A stretch of DNA of 64,000 nt from Psychrobacter sp. M13 (GTDB lineage: Bacteria; Pseudomonadota; Gammaproteobacteria; Pseudomonadales; Moraxellaceae). The notes below the pieces were generated by a model, which was not told the origin of the DNA, did no database searches, and worked only from the letters and a program-made list of their open reading frames with translations. The DNA lies in contig NZ_CP132194.1 in the NCBI RefSeq assembly GCF_030718935.1, positions 1,054,001 through 1,118,000 of the forward strand, read 5' to 3'. Shown piece after piece: positions 35,584 to 44,737 of this stretch. How positions within the stretch are numbered: the first letter of the stretch is position 1; each line of letters opens with the position of its first letter. Position numbers and translations under genes: made by a program.

Positions 35584-38553
35584 CTAATCTTTCCACGCGC
35601 TTTGCACAGGCTCAAAGCCCAATACCTTATCAGTGAGTAGGCGTGTCAAGCGACTATCGCCACTGCCTAGACCGCTTAATCTAATCTCAGCCATTACCGC
35701 TTGAGTTGGCTCATCTCTTACATTTAAATCATTGTAGTAGCGTCGACCATAAACAGCAAAACCAAAGCAACAATCCTCATAATCAATCCCTACTAAAGCA
35801 TCTAACATCTTATCACGGCGGTGATCATATTGGCCTTGAGCTATCACGCGCCAGTTATTGTTTACAGGAAATACTGCAGAGGCAGTAATCGCGGATAATG
35901 GCAGCTGGTTAGTATTCTCATCACTTTCGCGCTTGATATAGCCAACATTGAATAAACTATTGTTAGAAGGCTGATAGCGCAGTTCAGTGGTGATAAAGTT
36001 TAAATCATAGTCACTTGTTAGCGCACCGCTCACATCAACCCAAAGATTATTGTAAGGCTGAATACTCGAATCCCAAACCATGCCTGATGATGAGCTATTG
36101 AATAACTGCTGATCACCATCTAAGGTCACGCGACCATCGTCGATATAGAATTGTTCTGCAATGCTACCATCGAAACGTGTCACCCCCGTTGCATCGATGT
36201 AACGATAATTAATCCCAGGCGTTATGGCGTGCAAGTCTTGCAGGCGATCGTGTCCTAAGAACCAGCTGTCTGAAAACAGCTGCTCATAGTTAATAGAAGC
36301 AATGCGAGTGTTAAAGTTTGGAATATCGTTTTGATTCTTAAACGGCGAATATGTATATTTTAGGCGGGGACTTAGGAGCTGATAGCCACCCATAGTATCG
36401 TCAAACGCCCCAAACGGAGAACCAGCACGATACAAATGTAAGCCTGCATCGATACTAGCTTGTGGCACTAGCACCGATTGACTTCCATCATCTTCACTAA
36501 GCTCATTATCTGCTAAGCTATCTTGATCGTATGAGGTGTATAAATGCTGTACGCTCAGCTTAGGTTTGATATAACCCCAAGCGGACTCTAACGGGTAAGC
36601 GGCGCTAAGCTTATTATAGACACGGACGCCACTTTTTTCAGCTTCTGAGCCATCATCGATAGATTTTTTGAAGTAAGCGGAATCATGAACCCCCGTTATA
36701 TCGAACGCTTTTGCCCACGGTAGACGATAGTCAAGGGTCAACTGCGGCAGGCGTGAATAGGGCTTGTCCTTGTCTTGTAAAGGTTCGCCATTATTATTAA
36801 AAGCATCTAACGTCTGAAAGGTCTCAACCTTCAGCTCGCCATTCACAAAATCATTATAGTAGTTGAGCCGCGCGCGTCTAGGCAGGTTTACAGTATTATC
36901 TGATAGCCCTAGTGTATCAAAGTCGTTTAAGTAGTCAGCGTCTGAGACATAGCTATACTTGGCATCACCGCTTAAACGTGGAATATCGCTTGATGACCAA
37001 TAATGATCATAGAAAAAACTATTGCGATCCTCACCATCGTATTCTTTATCATTAGGTAAATATGAGCCATTAAAAATACCTGAACCATAATCTTGGGTTA
37101 AATAGCGAAACTCACCTGAGAGCATAGGGTTACGATTGGTATAGATATGAGTGTTAAGCGTCGCATCATAATTGGGTGCTAGATTAAAATAATATGGAAT
37201 ATCAATCTCAACACCGTTCTCACTACCAACGCTGGCATTAGGTAATAAAAACCCGCTGCTACGCCTTGAGTCAATCGGAAAATTAAAATAAGGCAGATAG
37301 AAGACAGGCACATCAGCTATGCGAAAGGTAGTATTATAGGCTTCGCCACGACCCGTATCCGTATCTAGGTCGATACTTTTTGCATCAAGCTGCCACTTAC
37401 GATCAGTGGGCGGGCAGGTGCTAAACATCACGTTATCAAGCTCGTATTGACTCTCATTGGGACGATTTAGCTGCTGGGCGTAACCATGCGCTTGTAACGG
37501 TACGCTGGCAAAAGCCACATCATAAGCGGTTGATTGCCCTGTCTGGGTGCTATAGTTTAAACTATCTGCTACGCCAATTAGACCGCCTTGAGCTACTTTT
37601 TGGGTAACAGGTGTTTGCCGGTTAGTGTTTCTAAAAGCCGTTGGATTGCTAAAAGCGGCAGGCTGGTTTCTATTATTAACCTGACTATTGGCACCATTGC
37701 CTATCGCTTGATCGGTAAACATGACCTTACCTTGAGCGGCTGCAACCCCTGTAGTCAAGTCTAATACGACTTTATCGGCCTCGATATGCTGCGTGCCTTG
37801 ATCGATAATGACATTACCTGACAGCTCAGCGTAATTAATATTATTATAGTAGCCATAATCAGACTCAGTAAACAGCGATGCCTTACTGTTCGGCAGATTC
37901 GCAGGATCAATAGCCGCCTGCCCATTATTCAGCCTATTATTAGCTTCATTGACCGCACGTTGATAGTTGGGATTACTATTAGGATAGACCCATTGACCCT
38001 CGCAGCGCTGAGCACTATCGATTGCATTGGGTAGCAGTTTTAGGTCTCTGCCTACGGGTTGTAGAGTTGAGCTCAGCTTACCTGAGTCGGTAGTCGACTG
38101 CTCGTTTACAGATTGATCACCTTTATCATCGAAGCTTGTCTCAGGCTTTAACTGATAAAATTCAGCCAAGCGTACCAAGCTATCTTGAATACTTTCATCA
38201 TCTGCATTCAAAGCCTTGTCATTAACTGGGTCGTCATTAACTACTTTATTAGCATTAATAGCCGTATCGTTTTGGCTAGATATCACTACAGTATCCGCGT
38301 CATTAGCGCTGTTAGTAATGGCAGTCACAGGTATAGCGCTTTCAGCTAAAGCGCTGTATGAGCTATCCGTAATCAAATCATCAGTCAGATCATTTTGAGC
38401 ATTAGCTAGTAAAGTTGGGCTATCGGTAATCAGAGGCGCAGCAGTTTGCAGATCGGAGCTTACGACGTCAGCTGCAGCTACGCTTAGCCCAGTCAAACTC
38501 AAGGCCCCAAATAAGATCAGGCGAATGCTTTGATACAGCGGAGAATATAACAA
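35584..38553 (-). CDS. lptD: LPS-assembly protein LptD
   Basis: The outer-membrane barrel that inserts lipopolysaccharide delivered by the Lpt bridge. After a signal peptide (LYQSIRLILFGALSLTGLSVAAA) comes a disordered segment of about 140 residues. The OstA/LptA-like domain follows (YAELSGNVIIDQGTQHIEADK), then the barrel. Four cysteines are in the expected places: RCEGQW, STCPPTDRKW and the adjacent pair DCCFGFAVYGRRYY, matching the two disulfides of E. coli LptD. The frame extends to an ATG at 38610. I prefer the TTG at 38553, which has AGGTG just upstream and puts the signal peptide at the N-terminus. At about 990 residues it is longer than E. coli LptD (784). Confidence 0.93.
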   Translation of the reverse strand: MLYSPLYQSIRLILFGALSLTGLSVAAADVVSSDLQTAAPLITDSPTLLANAQNDLTDDLITDSSYSALAESAIPVTAITNSANDADTVVISSQNDTAINANKVVNDDPVNDKALNADDESIQDSLVRLAEFYQLKPETSFDDKGDQSVNEQSTTDSGKLSSTLQPVGRDLKLLPNAIDSAQRCEGQWVYPNSNPNYQRAVNEANNRLNNGQAAIDPANLPNSKASLFTESDYGYYNNINYAELSGNVIIDQGTQHIEADKVVLDLTTGVAAAQGKVMFTDQAIGNGANSQVNNRNQPAAFSNPTAFRNTNRQTPVTQKVAQGGLIGVADSLNYSTQTGQSTAYDVAFASVPLQAHGYAQQLNRPNESQYELDNVMFSTCPPTDRKWQLDAKSIDLDTDTGRGEAYNTTFRIADVPVFYLPYFNFPIDSRRSSGFLLPNASVGSENGVEIDIPYYFNLAPNYDATLNTHIYTNRNPMLSGEFRYLTQDYGSGIFNGSYLPNDKEYDGEDRNSFFYDHYWSSSDIPRLSGDAKYSYVSDADYLNDFDTLGLSDNTVNLPRRARLNYYNDFVNGELKVETFQTLDAFNNNGEPLQDKDKPYSRLPQLTLDYRLPWAKAFDITGVHDSAYFKKSIDDGSEAEKSGVRVYNKLSAAYPLESAWGYIKPKLSVQHLYTSYDQDSLADNELSEDDGSQSVLVPQASIDAGLHLYRAGSPFGAFDDTMGGYQLLSPRLKYTYSPFKNQNDIPNFNTRIASINYEQLFSDSWFLGHDRLQDLHAITPGINYRYIDATGVTRFDGSIAEQFYIDDGRVTLDGDQQLFNSSSSGMVWDSSIQPYNNLWVDVSGALTSDYDLNFITTELRYQPSNNSLFNVGYIKRESDENTNQLPLSAITASAVFPVNNNWRVIAQGQYDHRRDKMLDALVGIDYEDCCFGFAVYGRRYYNDLNVRDEPTQAVMAEIRLSGLGSGDSRLTRLLTDKVLGFEPVQSAWKD

Positions 38554-38640
38554 GGGCGCACCTATGATTGTAAAGCTTCGTGGATGATGATCAAAATAAC
38601 ACTTTATCATTTATAAACAGCAACAATATAACGATTAGAT

Positions 38641-38668
38641 AATAACGAACAAGCAATAACGAATAAAC
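38641..38668. repeat. Two tandem 14-bp repeats in the lptD-amgK divergent region
   Basis: AATAACGAACAAGC is followed by AATAACGAATAAAC (two mismatches). The rest of this 0.35-kb divergent region is AT-rich and presumably carries both promoters. Confidence 0.65.
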
Positions 38669-38916
38669 ACTGCTGCCATGTAAGACTATAGTTTGTACGG
38701 CTATAAATATTAACGACTTATGATAGTCAAAAAAAACCAAATCAGCTACACTATTGAGCAACTTTTATTATTGACCTCATTTTTAAAGTGAGGGCACGCT
38801 CTAGATCATTATAGAAAAGGTCTTTTGTAATAAGCCTAAGTGAATAGTCTAAATGGTTCGCCATTTTAGCAAGTATTTGCCTGATTTATCATTATATTTA
38901 ACTTGTGAATTTTTTT

Positions 38917-40047
38917 ATGACAAATAAGCCTTTTAGCCTTGATGCTACTGCCAGCACAGCTGACGATAATAGCGCGATAACGTGTAGCCGCCTGCAACAA
39001 TTACATAGCTGGTTGCAAAAAGTGTTTGAGCAGCCCTATACTCTAACGAGCTTACCTGGGGATGCCAGTGCTCGCCGCTATCATCGCCTGCAACTGGTTA
39101 ATGAGAATGTAGATGCAGGTGCCAGCCGTTACATGGTTATGGACTCAGCAGATGAACAAGACGCCATGCAGCAGTTTATCAAAGTCACCAAAATAATGAC
39201 ACCTGCGATAAATGTGCCAAAGCTGATAGCACAAGATATCGAACAAGGGTTCTTGGTATTACAAGATTTTGGCTCTGTAGAGTTTGCTGATTTATTGCCA
39301 GAGGCGACTCATAAGCAGGTGGATAAGCACTATCAGTTAGCCATGCAAACCTTGATAGCGCTTCAGCGCTTAGATACGAATGTCGTCAAGTCTGAGTATC
39401 AGTTGCCAGATTATGACACGGCGCTCCTAAACCGTGAGATGGATCTTTTTCGCGACTGGTTTGTGCCTTATATCGAAGTGGAGTTAGACCAAAATATCTG
39501 GAACGCGCTAAAAGCTGCGGTAATCAAAGAGATTTTGGCGCAGCCGCAAGTGGTTGTACATCGTGACTATCACAGTCGTAACTTGATGCAAGATCAGGCT
39601 GATAATGCTCAATTGGGCGTTATAGACTTTCAAGATGCGGTGATTGGCGCTTATAGCTATGATTTAGTATCACTAGTGCGTGACGCTTATGTAGAGTGGC
39701 CTGAGCCCCAAGTATCACAGTGGATTTATGATTATTGGCAATTGCAACAGCGGGCTAATCTGCCAACAGCGGCCAGTGCTGAGCAGTTCGAGCATGATGT
39801 CAATATTATGGGTGTTCAACGTCAACTAAAGGTCTTAGGGATTTTTATTCGTCTGTTTCAACGCGATGGTAAGAGTCGCTATTTGGCAAATATCCCCAAA
39901 GTATTAGATGACTTGATGTTCGAGCTGGAGTGGCTTGAAACTCAGGGTAGTGATGAGCTGATAGTAGCAATAAAACCTTTTAATAAATGGTTAATAGAGA
40001 CGGTATTACCGACTTGTCAGTCGAAGTTTGTGCAGCAATATATTTAG
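38917..40047 (+). CDS. amgK: N-acetylmuramate/N-acetylglucosamine kinase AmgK-type phosphotransferase
   Basis: An aminoglycoside phosphotransferase-fold kinase that, with MurU, recycles MurNAc from peptidoglycan into UDP-MurNAc, bypassing de novo synthesis and the fosfomycin target MurA. Visible motifs are SLPGDASARRYHRL near the N-terminus, the catalytic loop VVHRDYHSRNLM and the Mg site LGVIDFQDAVIGAYSYDLVS. About 377 residues from the ATG at 38917; a GTG four codons upstream is an alternative and neither start has a clear ribosome-binding site. It is 57 bp before murU and divergent from lptD, the arrangement known from Pseudomonas. Confidence 0.9.
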   Translation: MTNKPFSLDATASTADDNSAITCSRLQQLHSWLQKVFEQPYTLTSLPGDASARRYHRLQLVNENVDAGASRYMVMDSADEQDAMQQFIKVTKIMTPAINVPKLIAQDIEQGFLVLQDFGSVEFADLLPEATHKQVDKHYQLAMQTLIALQRLDTNVVKSEYQLPDYDTALLNREMDLFRDWFVPYIEVELDQNIWNALKAAVIKEILAQPQVVVHRDYHSRNLMQDQADNAQLGVIDFQDAVIGAYSYDLVSLVRDAYVEWPEPQVSQWIYDYWQLQQRANLPTAASAEQFEHDVNIMGVQRQLKVLGIFIRLFQRDGKSRYLANIPKVLDDLMFELEWLETQGSDELIVAIKPFNKWLIETVLPTCQSKFVQQYI

Positions 40048-40104
40048 CTATATTGGTCGATCTAAGAGAGCTATATTCAATACTATTATAAATAAGGAGC
40101 AGGC

Positions 40105-40833
40105 ATGGCGGTAATAACGCAGGCTATGATACTAGCAGCAGGCAAGGGCACGCGTCTGCGTCCATTGACTCTAAAGACGCCGAAGCCTCTAGTAGAAGTG
40201 GGCGGACAGCCTCTTATCGTCTGGCATATCAAAGCGCTACAAGAGGCAGGCATCACTGATATTACGATTAATGCCTCTTATCTAGCGGACAAGCTTATGG
40301 ATGAGTTAGGTGATGGGTCGCAATTCGGTGTACGTCTACACTGGTCAGTAGAGGCAGGCGAGCCACTTGAGACCGCAGGCGGGATATTTCACGCGCTACA
40401 AACGGATAAATTGCAAAACGCGCCTTTTATCTTAATTAACTCTGATGTGTGGACAACTTACGATTTTGCACAGTTGCAAGAATATGAGCTTGGGGCTGAT
40501 CAAATGGCGCATTTATTATTAATCGATAATCCACAGCACAATAATGGCGGTGACTTTGCTGTTAATAATGGCTTGGCTAGCGAGCAAGCCATTGGCGATG
40601 CGGATAAATACACTTTTGCTGGTATTAGCGTGCTATCGCCGCGTCTACTTGATGGCATAGTTACAGGTCAAGCGGCTGCACTGGCACCCTTACTATGTAA
40701 GGCTATGATTAAGTTTCAAGTAACCGCTGCTATCATTACTGATAACTGGGTAGATGTCGGTACGCCTGAGCGCCTAGAGCAAGTAAATGAGTTTATCAAC
40801 AGCCATGATATTAGCCAGCATCGCGGAGTCTGA
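40105..40833 (+). CDS. murU: N-acetylmuramate alpha-1-phosphate uridylyltransferase MurU
   Basis: A sugar nucleotidyltransferase that makes UDP-MurNAc from the product of AmgK. The 242-residue protein has the nucleotide-binding signature MILAAGKGTRLRPLTLKTPK followed by PLVEVGGQPLI. It also has ETAGGIFHAL, the metal-binding LINSDVWTTYDF and the C-terminal NWVDVGTPERLEQV. An AAGGAG ribosome-binding site is well spaced before the ATG. It is translationally close to amgK and followed by a strong terminator. Confidence 0.92.
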   Translation: MAVITQAMILAAGKGTRLRPLTLKTPKPLVEVGGQPLIVWHIKALQEAGITDITINASYLADKLMDELGDGSQFGVRLHWSVEAGEPLETAGGIFHALQTDKLQNAPFILINSDVWTTYDFAQLQEYELGADQMAHLLLIDNPQHNNGGDFAVNNGLASEQAIGDADKYTFAGISVLSPRLLDGIVTGQAAALAPLLCKAMIKFQVTAAIITDNWVDVGTPERLEQVNEFINSHDISQHRGV

Positions 40834-40850
40834 ATAATAAATAGCAATAA

Positions 40851-40885
40851 AAAAGCAGCATTGACTAGTCAATGCTGCTTTTTTT
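40851..40885. terminator. Bidirectional terminator between murU and the cyd operon
   Basis: A perfect 11-bp stem (AGCAGCATTGA / TCAATGCTGCT) with a tight loop and A/T tracts on both sides serves the two convergent units. Confidence 0.93.
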
Positions 40886-40925
40886 AGCTTTGATATTAAA
40901 CACTAATATTTAGGTCTATAAGTTT

Positions 40926-41042
40926 TCAGACACCCATCGCCAATCTAATCAATTGCGCGAAAATAAACACAACCAAAAACCCACCGATATACAAACCAAT
41001 AAACCAGACCCACTGCGATTGTTTTTTACTAAGATTTTTCAT
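40926..41042 (-). CDS. 38-residue membrane protein of the cydAB operon (DUF2474/CydX-like)
   Basis: A small protein that starts 60 bp after the cydB stop. An AGAGG ribosome-binding site lies 5 nt before the ATG. A polar basic N-terminus (MKNLSKKQSQW) is followed by one transmembrane helix (VWFIGLYIGGFLVVFIFAQ) and LIRLAMGV. Small single-pass proteins in this position (CydX in E. coli; DUF2474 proteins beside CIO-type oxidases) are accessory subunits of cytochrome bd. The pattern WFIGLYIGGF fits DUF2474 better than CydX. Function inferred from position and topology. Confidence 0.75.
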   Translation of the reverse strand: MKNLSKKQSQWVWFIGLYIGGFLVVFIFAQLIRLAMGV

Positions 41043-41102
41043 TATAACCTCTAGATTGTTAGTTATTTTGGCAACTGTATTTATACCGTTACCAAAACGC
41101 TA

Positions 41103-42119
41103 TCAGTACATAGGCTCATGATTGGATTTGCCTTTGAAAGTATAATAAGCAAACGCGGTATAGCTCAAGATAATAGGTAACATAATACCTGCGCCAATCA
41201 ACATAAACGATAACGAAGTATCCGCCGCCGCCGCCTCATAAATAGTCATCTGATAAGGCACGATATAAGGGAATATCGCAAAACATACCCCAATATAACC
41301 CATCAAAAATAACCCAACTGTCAATAAAAAAGGACGATATTCACGGTCGCTAGTGAGATCTTTACGCATAAAAAAGAAAAGCAATAATACGATAATCGGC
41401 ATAGGCGCTAGGTATAGCAGTCCTGGGAAACTAAACCAGCCCTCTAGAGCATCGATGTCAGAGAAAAACATAAAGCCGGTCACAACGACCATAGCGACCA
41501 CTAATGCTGAGAGTATCCAGCCAGATACCTTGCGCGCCCATACTTGCAGCTTATGCTCAGTCTTGATAATAAGCCACGTCGAGCCAAGCAGTGCATAGCC
41601 GATAATCATTGCAATACCGCAAACAATGGCGAATGGGGTTAGCCAATCGAAGGGTCCGCCACTATAAAGGCGATTACTTGCCTCAATACCTTGTATTAAA
41701 GCACCGAGCATAATGCCTTGGAAAAAAGTGGCCGTAACAGAGCCTACAAAGAAAAACGTATCCCATATATGACGACGGGTATTGGCTTTGAAGCGAAACT
41801 CAAACGCCACCCCGCGCATAATCAAACCAAACAGCATAAAGGTAACGGGCAAATATAAGCCACTCATTATAATGCCATAGGCAACTGGGAACGCGGCAAA
41901 TAAACCACCACCACCCAGTACCAGCCATGTCTCATTACCGTCCCAAAATGGGGCGATAGAGTTCATGATACGGCTACGGTTTTTATCTGACCCTGCAAAG
42001 GGGAATAATATACCACAGCCCAAATCAAAACCATCGAGCAGCACATAGATAAAGACCGATAGTGCAATCAAGCCGCCCCAAATCAGCGGTAAGTCTAATA
42101 CATCACCATAATTAAACAT
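41103..42119 (-). CDS. cydB: Cytochrome bd-type ubiquinol oxidase subunit II
   Basis: The second integral subunit of the bd-type quinol oxidase, an inner-membrane enzyme that reduces oxygen to water without proton pumping. The 338-residue protein has about eight or nine hydrophobic segments. It shows family signatures VLLDGFDLGCGILFPF, SIAPFWDGNETWLVLGGGGL and FGLIMRGVAFEFR. Its start codon overlaps the cydA stop by one base (TAATG), so the two are translationally coupled. The short length fits the cyanide-insensitive (CIO) subgroup. Confidence 0.94.
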   Translation of the reverse strand: MFNYGDVLDLPLIWGGLIALSVFIYVLLDGFDLGCGILFPFAGSDKNRSRIMNSIAPFWDGNETWLVLGGGGLFAAFPVAYGIIMSGLYLPVTFMLFGLIMRGVAFEFRFKANTRRHIWDTFFFVGSVTATFFQGIMLGALIQGIEASNRLYSGGPFDWLTPFAIVCGIAMIIGYALLGSTWLIIKTEHKLQVWARKVSGWILSALVVAMVVVTGFMFFSDIDALEGWFSFPGLLYLAPMPIIVLLLFFFMRKDLTSDREYRPFLLTVGLFLMGYIGVCFAIFPYIVPYQMTIYEAAAADTSLSFMLIGAGIMLPIILSYTAFAYYTFKGKSNHEPMY

Positions 42120-43624
42120 TAGCGTAGCCCTCCATCATCGACATCATCAGCAGGCGTATCTAAATCCTCAGCATCACCTTTAGTCTTTTCAGCAGCGTTA
42201 CTATCACCGCTTAGTGTACGACCTTGACCTTCCGTAATTGAATGCTCATAGAAGTTGTCATCAGCAGGATCCTCATAAGGCTTAGGTCCTTGGGCGACTA
42301 GACGTAAGATATAAAAGCTACCAGCACCGAAAACGAAAATATACAGAACAATAAAACCTATGAGTGTCGTGGCGACTTGCTGGGCTGCAATGGGCGACAT
42401 GCTCTCAGCGGTACGGATAACACCATAGACCGTCCAAGGCTGACGTCCTACTTCAGTGACGAACCAACCTGAAAGTATCGCGATAAATCCCATAGGCGTC
42501 ATCACCATCCATGCACGGTGAAACCATTTGCTTTGCGGGTTATAGTGCTGTTTTTTAAAGTATTTATAAATACTGAACAGACCGACAAATACCATCAAAG
42601 TGCCAATAGCAACCATGATTCGAAATGCCCAAAACACAATAGCGACAGGGGGTTGATCCTCTGGTGCCCAGTTTTTAAGCCCTTTGATCTCTCCATCTAA
42701 TGAATGGGTCAAAATCAAACCTGAGACGTAAGGGATTTTAACTTCGTACTTGTTAGTCTGATTGTCTTGATCAGGAATCGCAAAAAGACGTAATGCAGCT
42801 CCGCGCTCATCCTCCCAGATACCTTCCATCGCCGCAACTTTTGCTGGTTGGTGCTCAAGCGTGTTTAGACCATGCTCATCACCAATAAATACCTGGACAG
42901 GTGCGACAAAAATAGCCATAATCATCGCCATACCCAGCATAACCTGACCATGCTTACGATGATCAGTATGCTTTTTGGACTGGATATAGTAAGCACCGAT
43001 ACCACCGATGACAAAGGCAGTTGTCAAAAATGCTGCCGTCACCATATGCGCAAGACGGTAGGGGAATGAGGGGTTAAATATAATCTCAAGCCAGTTGGTT
43101 GGATACAAGAGGCCATCAGCGCCTATCATAAAACCTTGTGGGGTCTGCATAAAGCTATTGGCTGACAAAATCCAAGTAGCCGATATCAGCGTACCTATAG
43201 CCACAATTGCTGTTGCGGCAAAGTGCATGCGTTTACTAACCCGTCCCCAACCAAAGAGCATAATACCCAAAAATGAGGCTTCTAAGAAAAACGCGGTCAA
43301 TACTTCATAGGCTAATAATGGACCTATGACGTTACCTGCTTTATCTGCGAACACGGCCCAGTTAGTCCCAAACTGATAGGACATCACAACGCCTGATACT
43401 ACACCTAGTCCAAACACTACGGCGAATATCTTAACCCAGTGCTTATAGACTTCGGCATAGATAGGCTCACCCGTTCTCAGCCAGCGAAATTCTAATACCG
43501 TCAAAAAGCTGGCAAGCCCGATAGAAAAGGCGGGAAAAACAATGTGAAAGGAGATAACAAAAGCGAACTGGATTCGCGCTAGTATTAGCGCGTCCATTTG
43601 GTCGATCATAAATGCAGCGAACAT
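42119..43624 (-). CDS. cydA: Cytochrome bd-type ubiquinol oxidase subunit I (CIO type)
   Basis: Carries the heme groups and the quinol site. The 501-residue protein begins with ALILARIQFAFVISFHIVFP (first heme-ligand His) and has WVKIFAVVFGLGVVSGVVMS, then EASFLGIMLFGW, SANSFMQTP and GWFVTEVGRQPWTVYG. The periplasmic quinol loop is short, as in the CIO subgroup (CioA), rather than the long-loop E. coli CydA. The C-terminal 50 residues are acidic and polar, beyond the last helix. The leader contains two inverted repeats described separately. Confidence 0.94.
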   Translation of the reverse strand: MFAAFMIDQMDALILARIQFAFVISFHIVFPAFSIGLASFLTVLEFRWLRTGEPIYAEVYKHWVKIFAVVFGLGVVSGVVMSYQFGTNWAVFADKAGNVIGPLLAYEVLTAFFLEASFLGIMLFGWGRVSKRMHFAATAIVAIGTLISATWILSANSFMQTPQGFMIGADGLLYPTNWLEIIFNPSFPYRLAHMVTAAFLTTAFVIGGIGAYYIQSKKHTDHRKHGQVMLGMAMIMAIFVAPVQVFIGDEHGLNTLEHQPAKVAAMEGIWEDERGAALRLFAIPDQDNQTNKYEVKIPYVSGLILTHSLDGEIKGLKNWAPEDQPPVAIVFWAFRIMVAIGTLMVFVGLFSIYKYFKKQHYNPQSKWFHRAWMVMTPMGFIAILSGWFVTEVGRQPWTVYGVIRTAESMSPIAAQQVATTLIGFIVLYIFVFGAGSFYILRLVAQGPKPYEDPADDNFYEHSITEGQGRTLSGDSNAAEKTKGDAEDLDTPADDVDDGGLR

Positions 43625-43712
43625 AAACGGTTACCTTTATCTGTTAGCTAAGTGGCGCAAGCTTCCATGATATGCGCAAGTAACTGTCCGTAATTGTCGT
43701 AACTATTTGTGA

Positions 43713-43729
43713 AAGATCAAACAGATCTT
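43713..43729. promoter_or_regulatory. Perfect 6-5-6 palindrome upstream of cydA
   Basis: AAGATC-AAACA-GATCTT lies about 90 bp before the cydA start codon. It is a possible binding site for an oxygen- or redox-responsive regulator. It does not match the FNR box TTGAT-N4-ATCAA. Confidence 0.35.
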
Positions 43730-43792
43730 AATAATAGGGAGCGGCAAATGTCACGGGCAATAGCCAAATATTCGTGAGCTGAGAATGGATAC

Positions 43793-43823
43793 TAGCTAAA
43801 TGCAAGTAAGTAACATTTAGCTA
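43793..43823. repeat. Perfect 10-bp inverted repeat upstream of cydA
   Basis: TAGCTAAATG and CATTTAGCTA are separated by 11 nt, about 170 bp before cydA. The rest of the 0.4-kb gap 43625-44022 has no credible gene. Confidence 0.5.
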
Positions 43824-44022
43824 AAGTGTCGAATTGATATCCCTATAATTCAACAACCACCCGTTAATAGAATCAATAAATTGCTATCTTTTAATGTCGA
43901 TATATTATGCGCCTAGCAGCACTATGTCGCAAGTAACAGCCTGTTATAAATACACACCTAATGGTCATAAACCAGCTGTTGAAATACCAAAGCACTCTTT
44001 AAAATACTCAATGAGCCATTTA

Positions 44023-44487
44023 CTAAAAACTGGCTATCTTCGTATTTCTATCAATCATAACCTTAGCAATATCTGCTGGGTCAGCTGCTGTAACACCATC
44101 GATTAATGCCGATTGATCAAGGTCTTTACTAGGTAAGTAGATGGCACAAACTTCGACTTGAGTTTGAGTTTTTTGCATAACAGCTTTCATTAAGCCTTGA
44201 GCGCTCATGTTCTTGGGCGGCTGACCCATAGTCACACTAGATGGAGCATCGCGTAGCGCCATATCACCAGCTGGGCCGCACAGTAGTACGCGAGTGGCAG
44301 CGCCCTGCTGTGCTGATTGCATCGTCAGTACCATTGACATCAGCTGTACTTGCGCGTCATCTGAGGTGACGATCACTAGTAAAGGAGGCGTTAATGCTTT
44401 GACAGAGCGCGTCTCTTCAGCAGAAGCAGAGCCAGCTGCTAAAAAAGTAATAGCAGCACTTAGGGCGGTAATAAGGATTCTTTTCAT
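44023..44487 (-). CDS. Exported DsrE-like protein
   Basis: A 154-residue protein with a signal peptide (MKRILITALSAAITFLAAGSASA). The mature part fits the DsrE/DsrF fold: PPLLVIVTSDDAQVQLMSMV, a nucleotide-like loop GAATRVLLCGPAGDMAL, and VEVCAIYLP with a Cys where DsrE proteins carry their sulfur-accepting cysteine. Periplasmic DsrE-like proteins are thought to handle sulfur or thiols; the exact role is unknown. The ATG at 44487 begins the signal peptide and has GAGAAAT upstream; a TTG at 44511 is unlikely. It is divergent from the exported rhodanese at 45722, with an IS630 element between. Confidence 0.72.
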   Translation of the reverse strand: MKRILITALSAAITFLAAGSASAEETRSVKALTPPLLVIVTSDDAQVQLMSMVLTMQSAQQGAATRVLLCGPAGDMALRDAPSSVTMGQPPKNMSAQGLMKAVMQKTQTQVEVCAIYLPSKDLDQSALIDGVTAADPADIAKVMIDRNTKIASF

Positions 44488-44737
44488 AATATTTCTCTCA
44501 TTGTTGTACAAAGTTATCGGCTATTACTTCACTCTTTAAGGCAAACAGCCGTCGAAAGATAATGCTGATAATGTATGTGTAAGCATAAGTGTAAGAGGTA
44601 ACACTACTTTATGTTTAACAGACCCTAGATATATTTAGATAAATAATAGTAATATATAAATATATAATGTATTTACATATAGTAACATGCTATAGTGAAT
44701 TTATTACAGTTATTTAATAAAAAAATTAAACATATAG

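Noticed and set aside
43894..44106. 70-codon plus-strand frame upstream of cydA
   Set aside because: It runs antisense into the DsrE-like gene, has no ribosome-binding site and shows no protein-like features.
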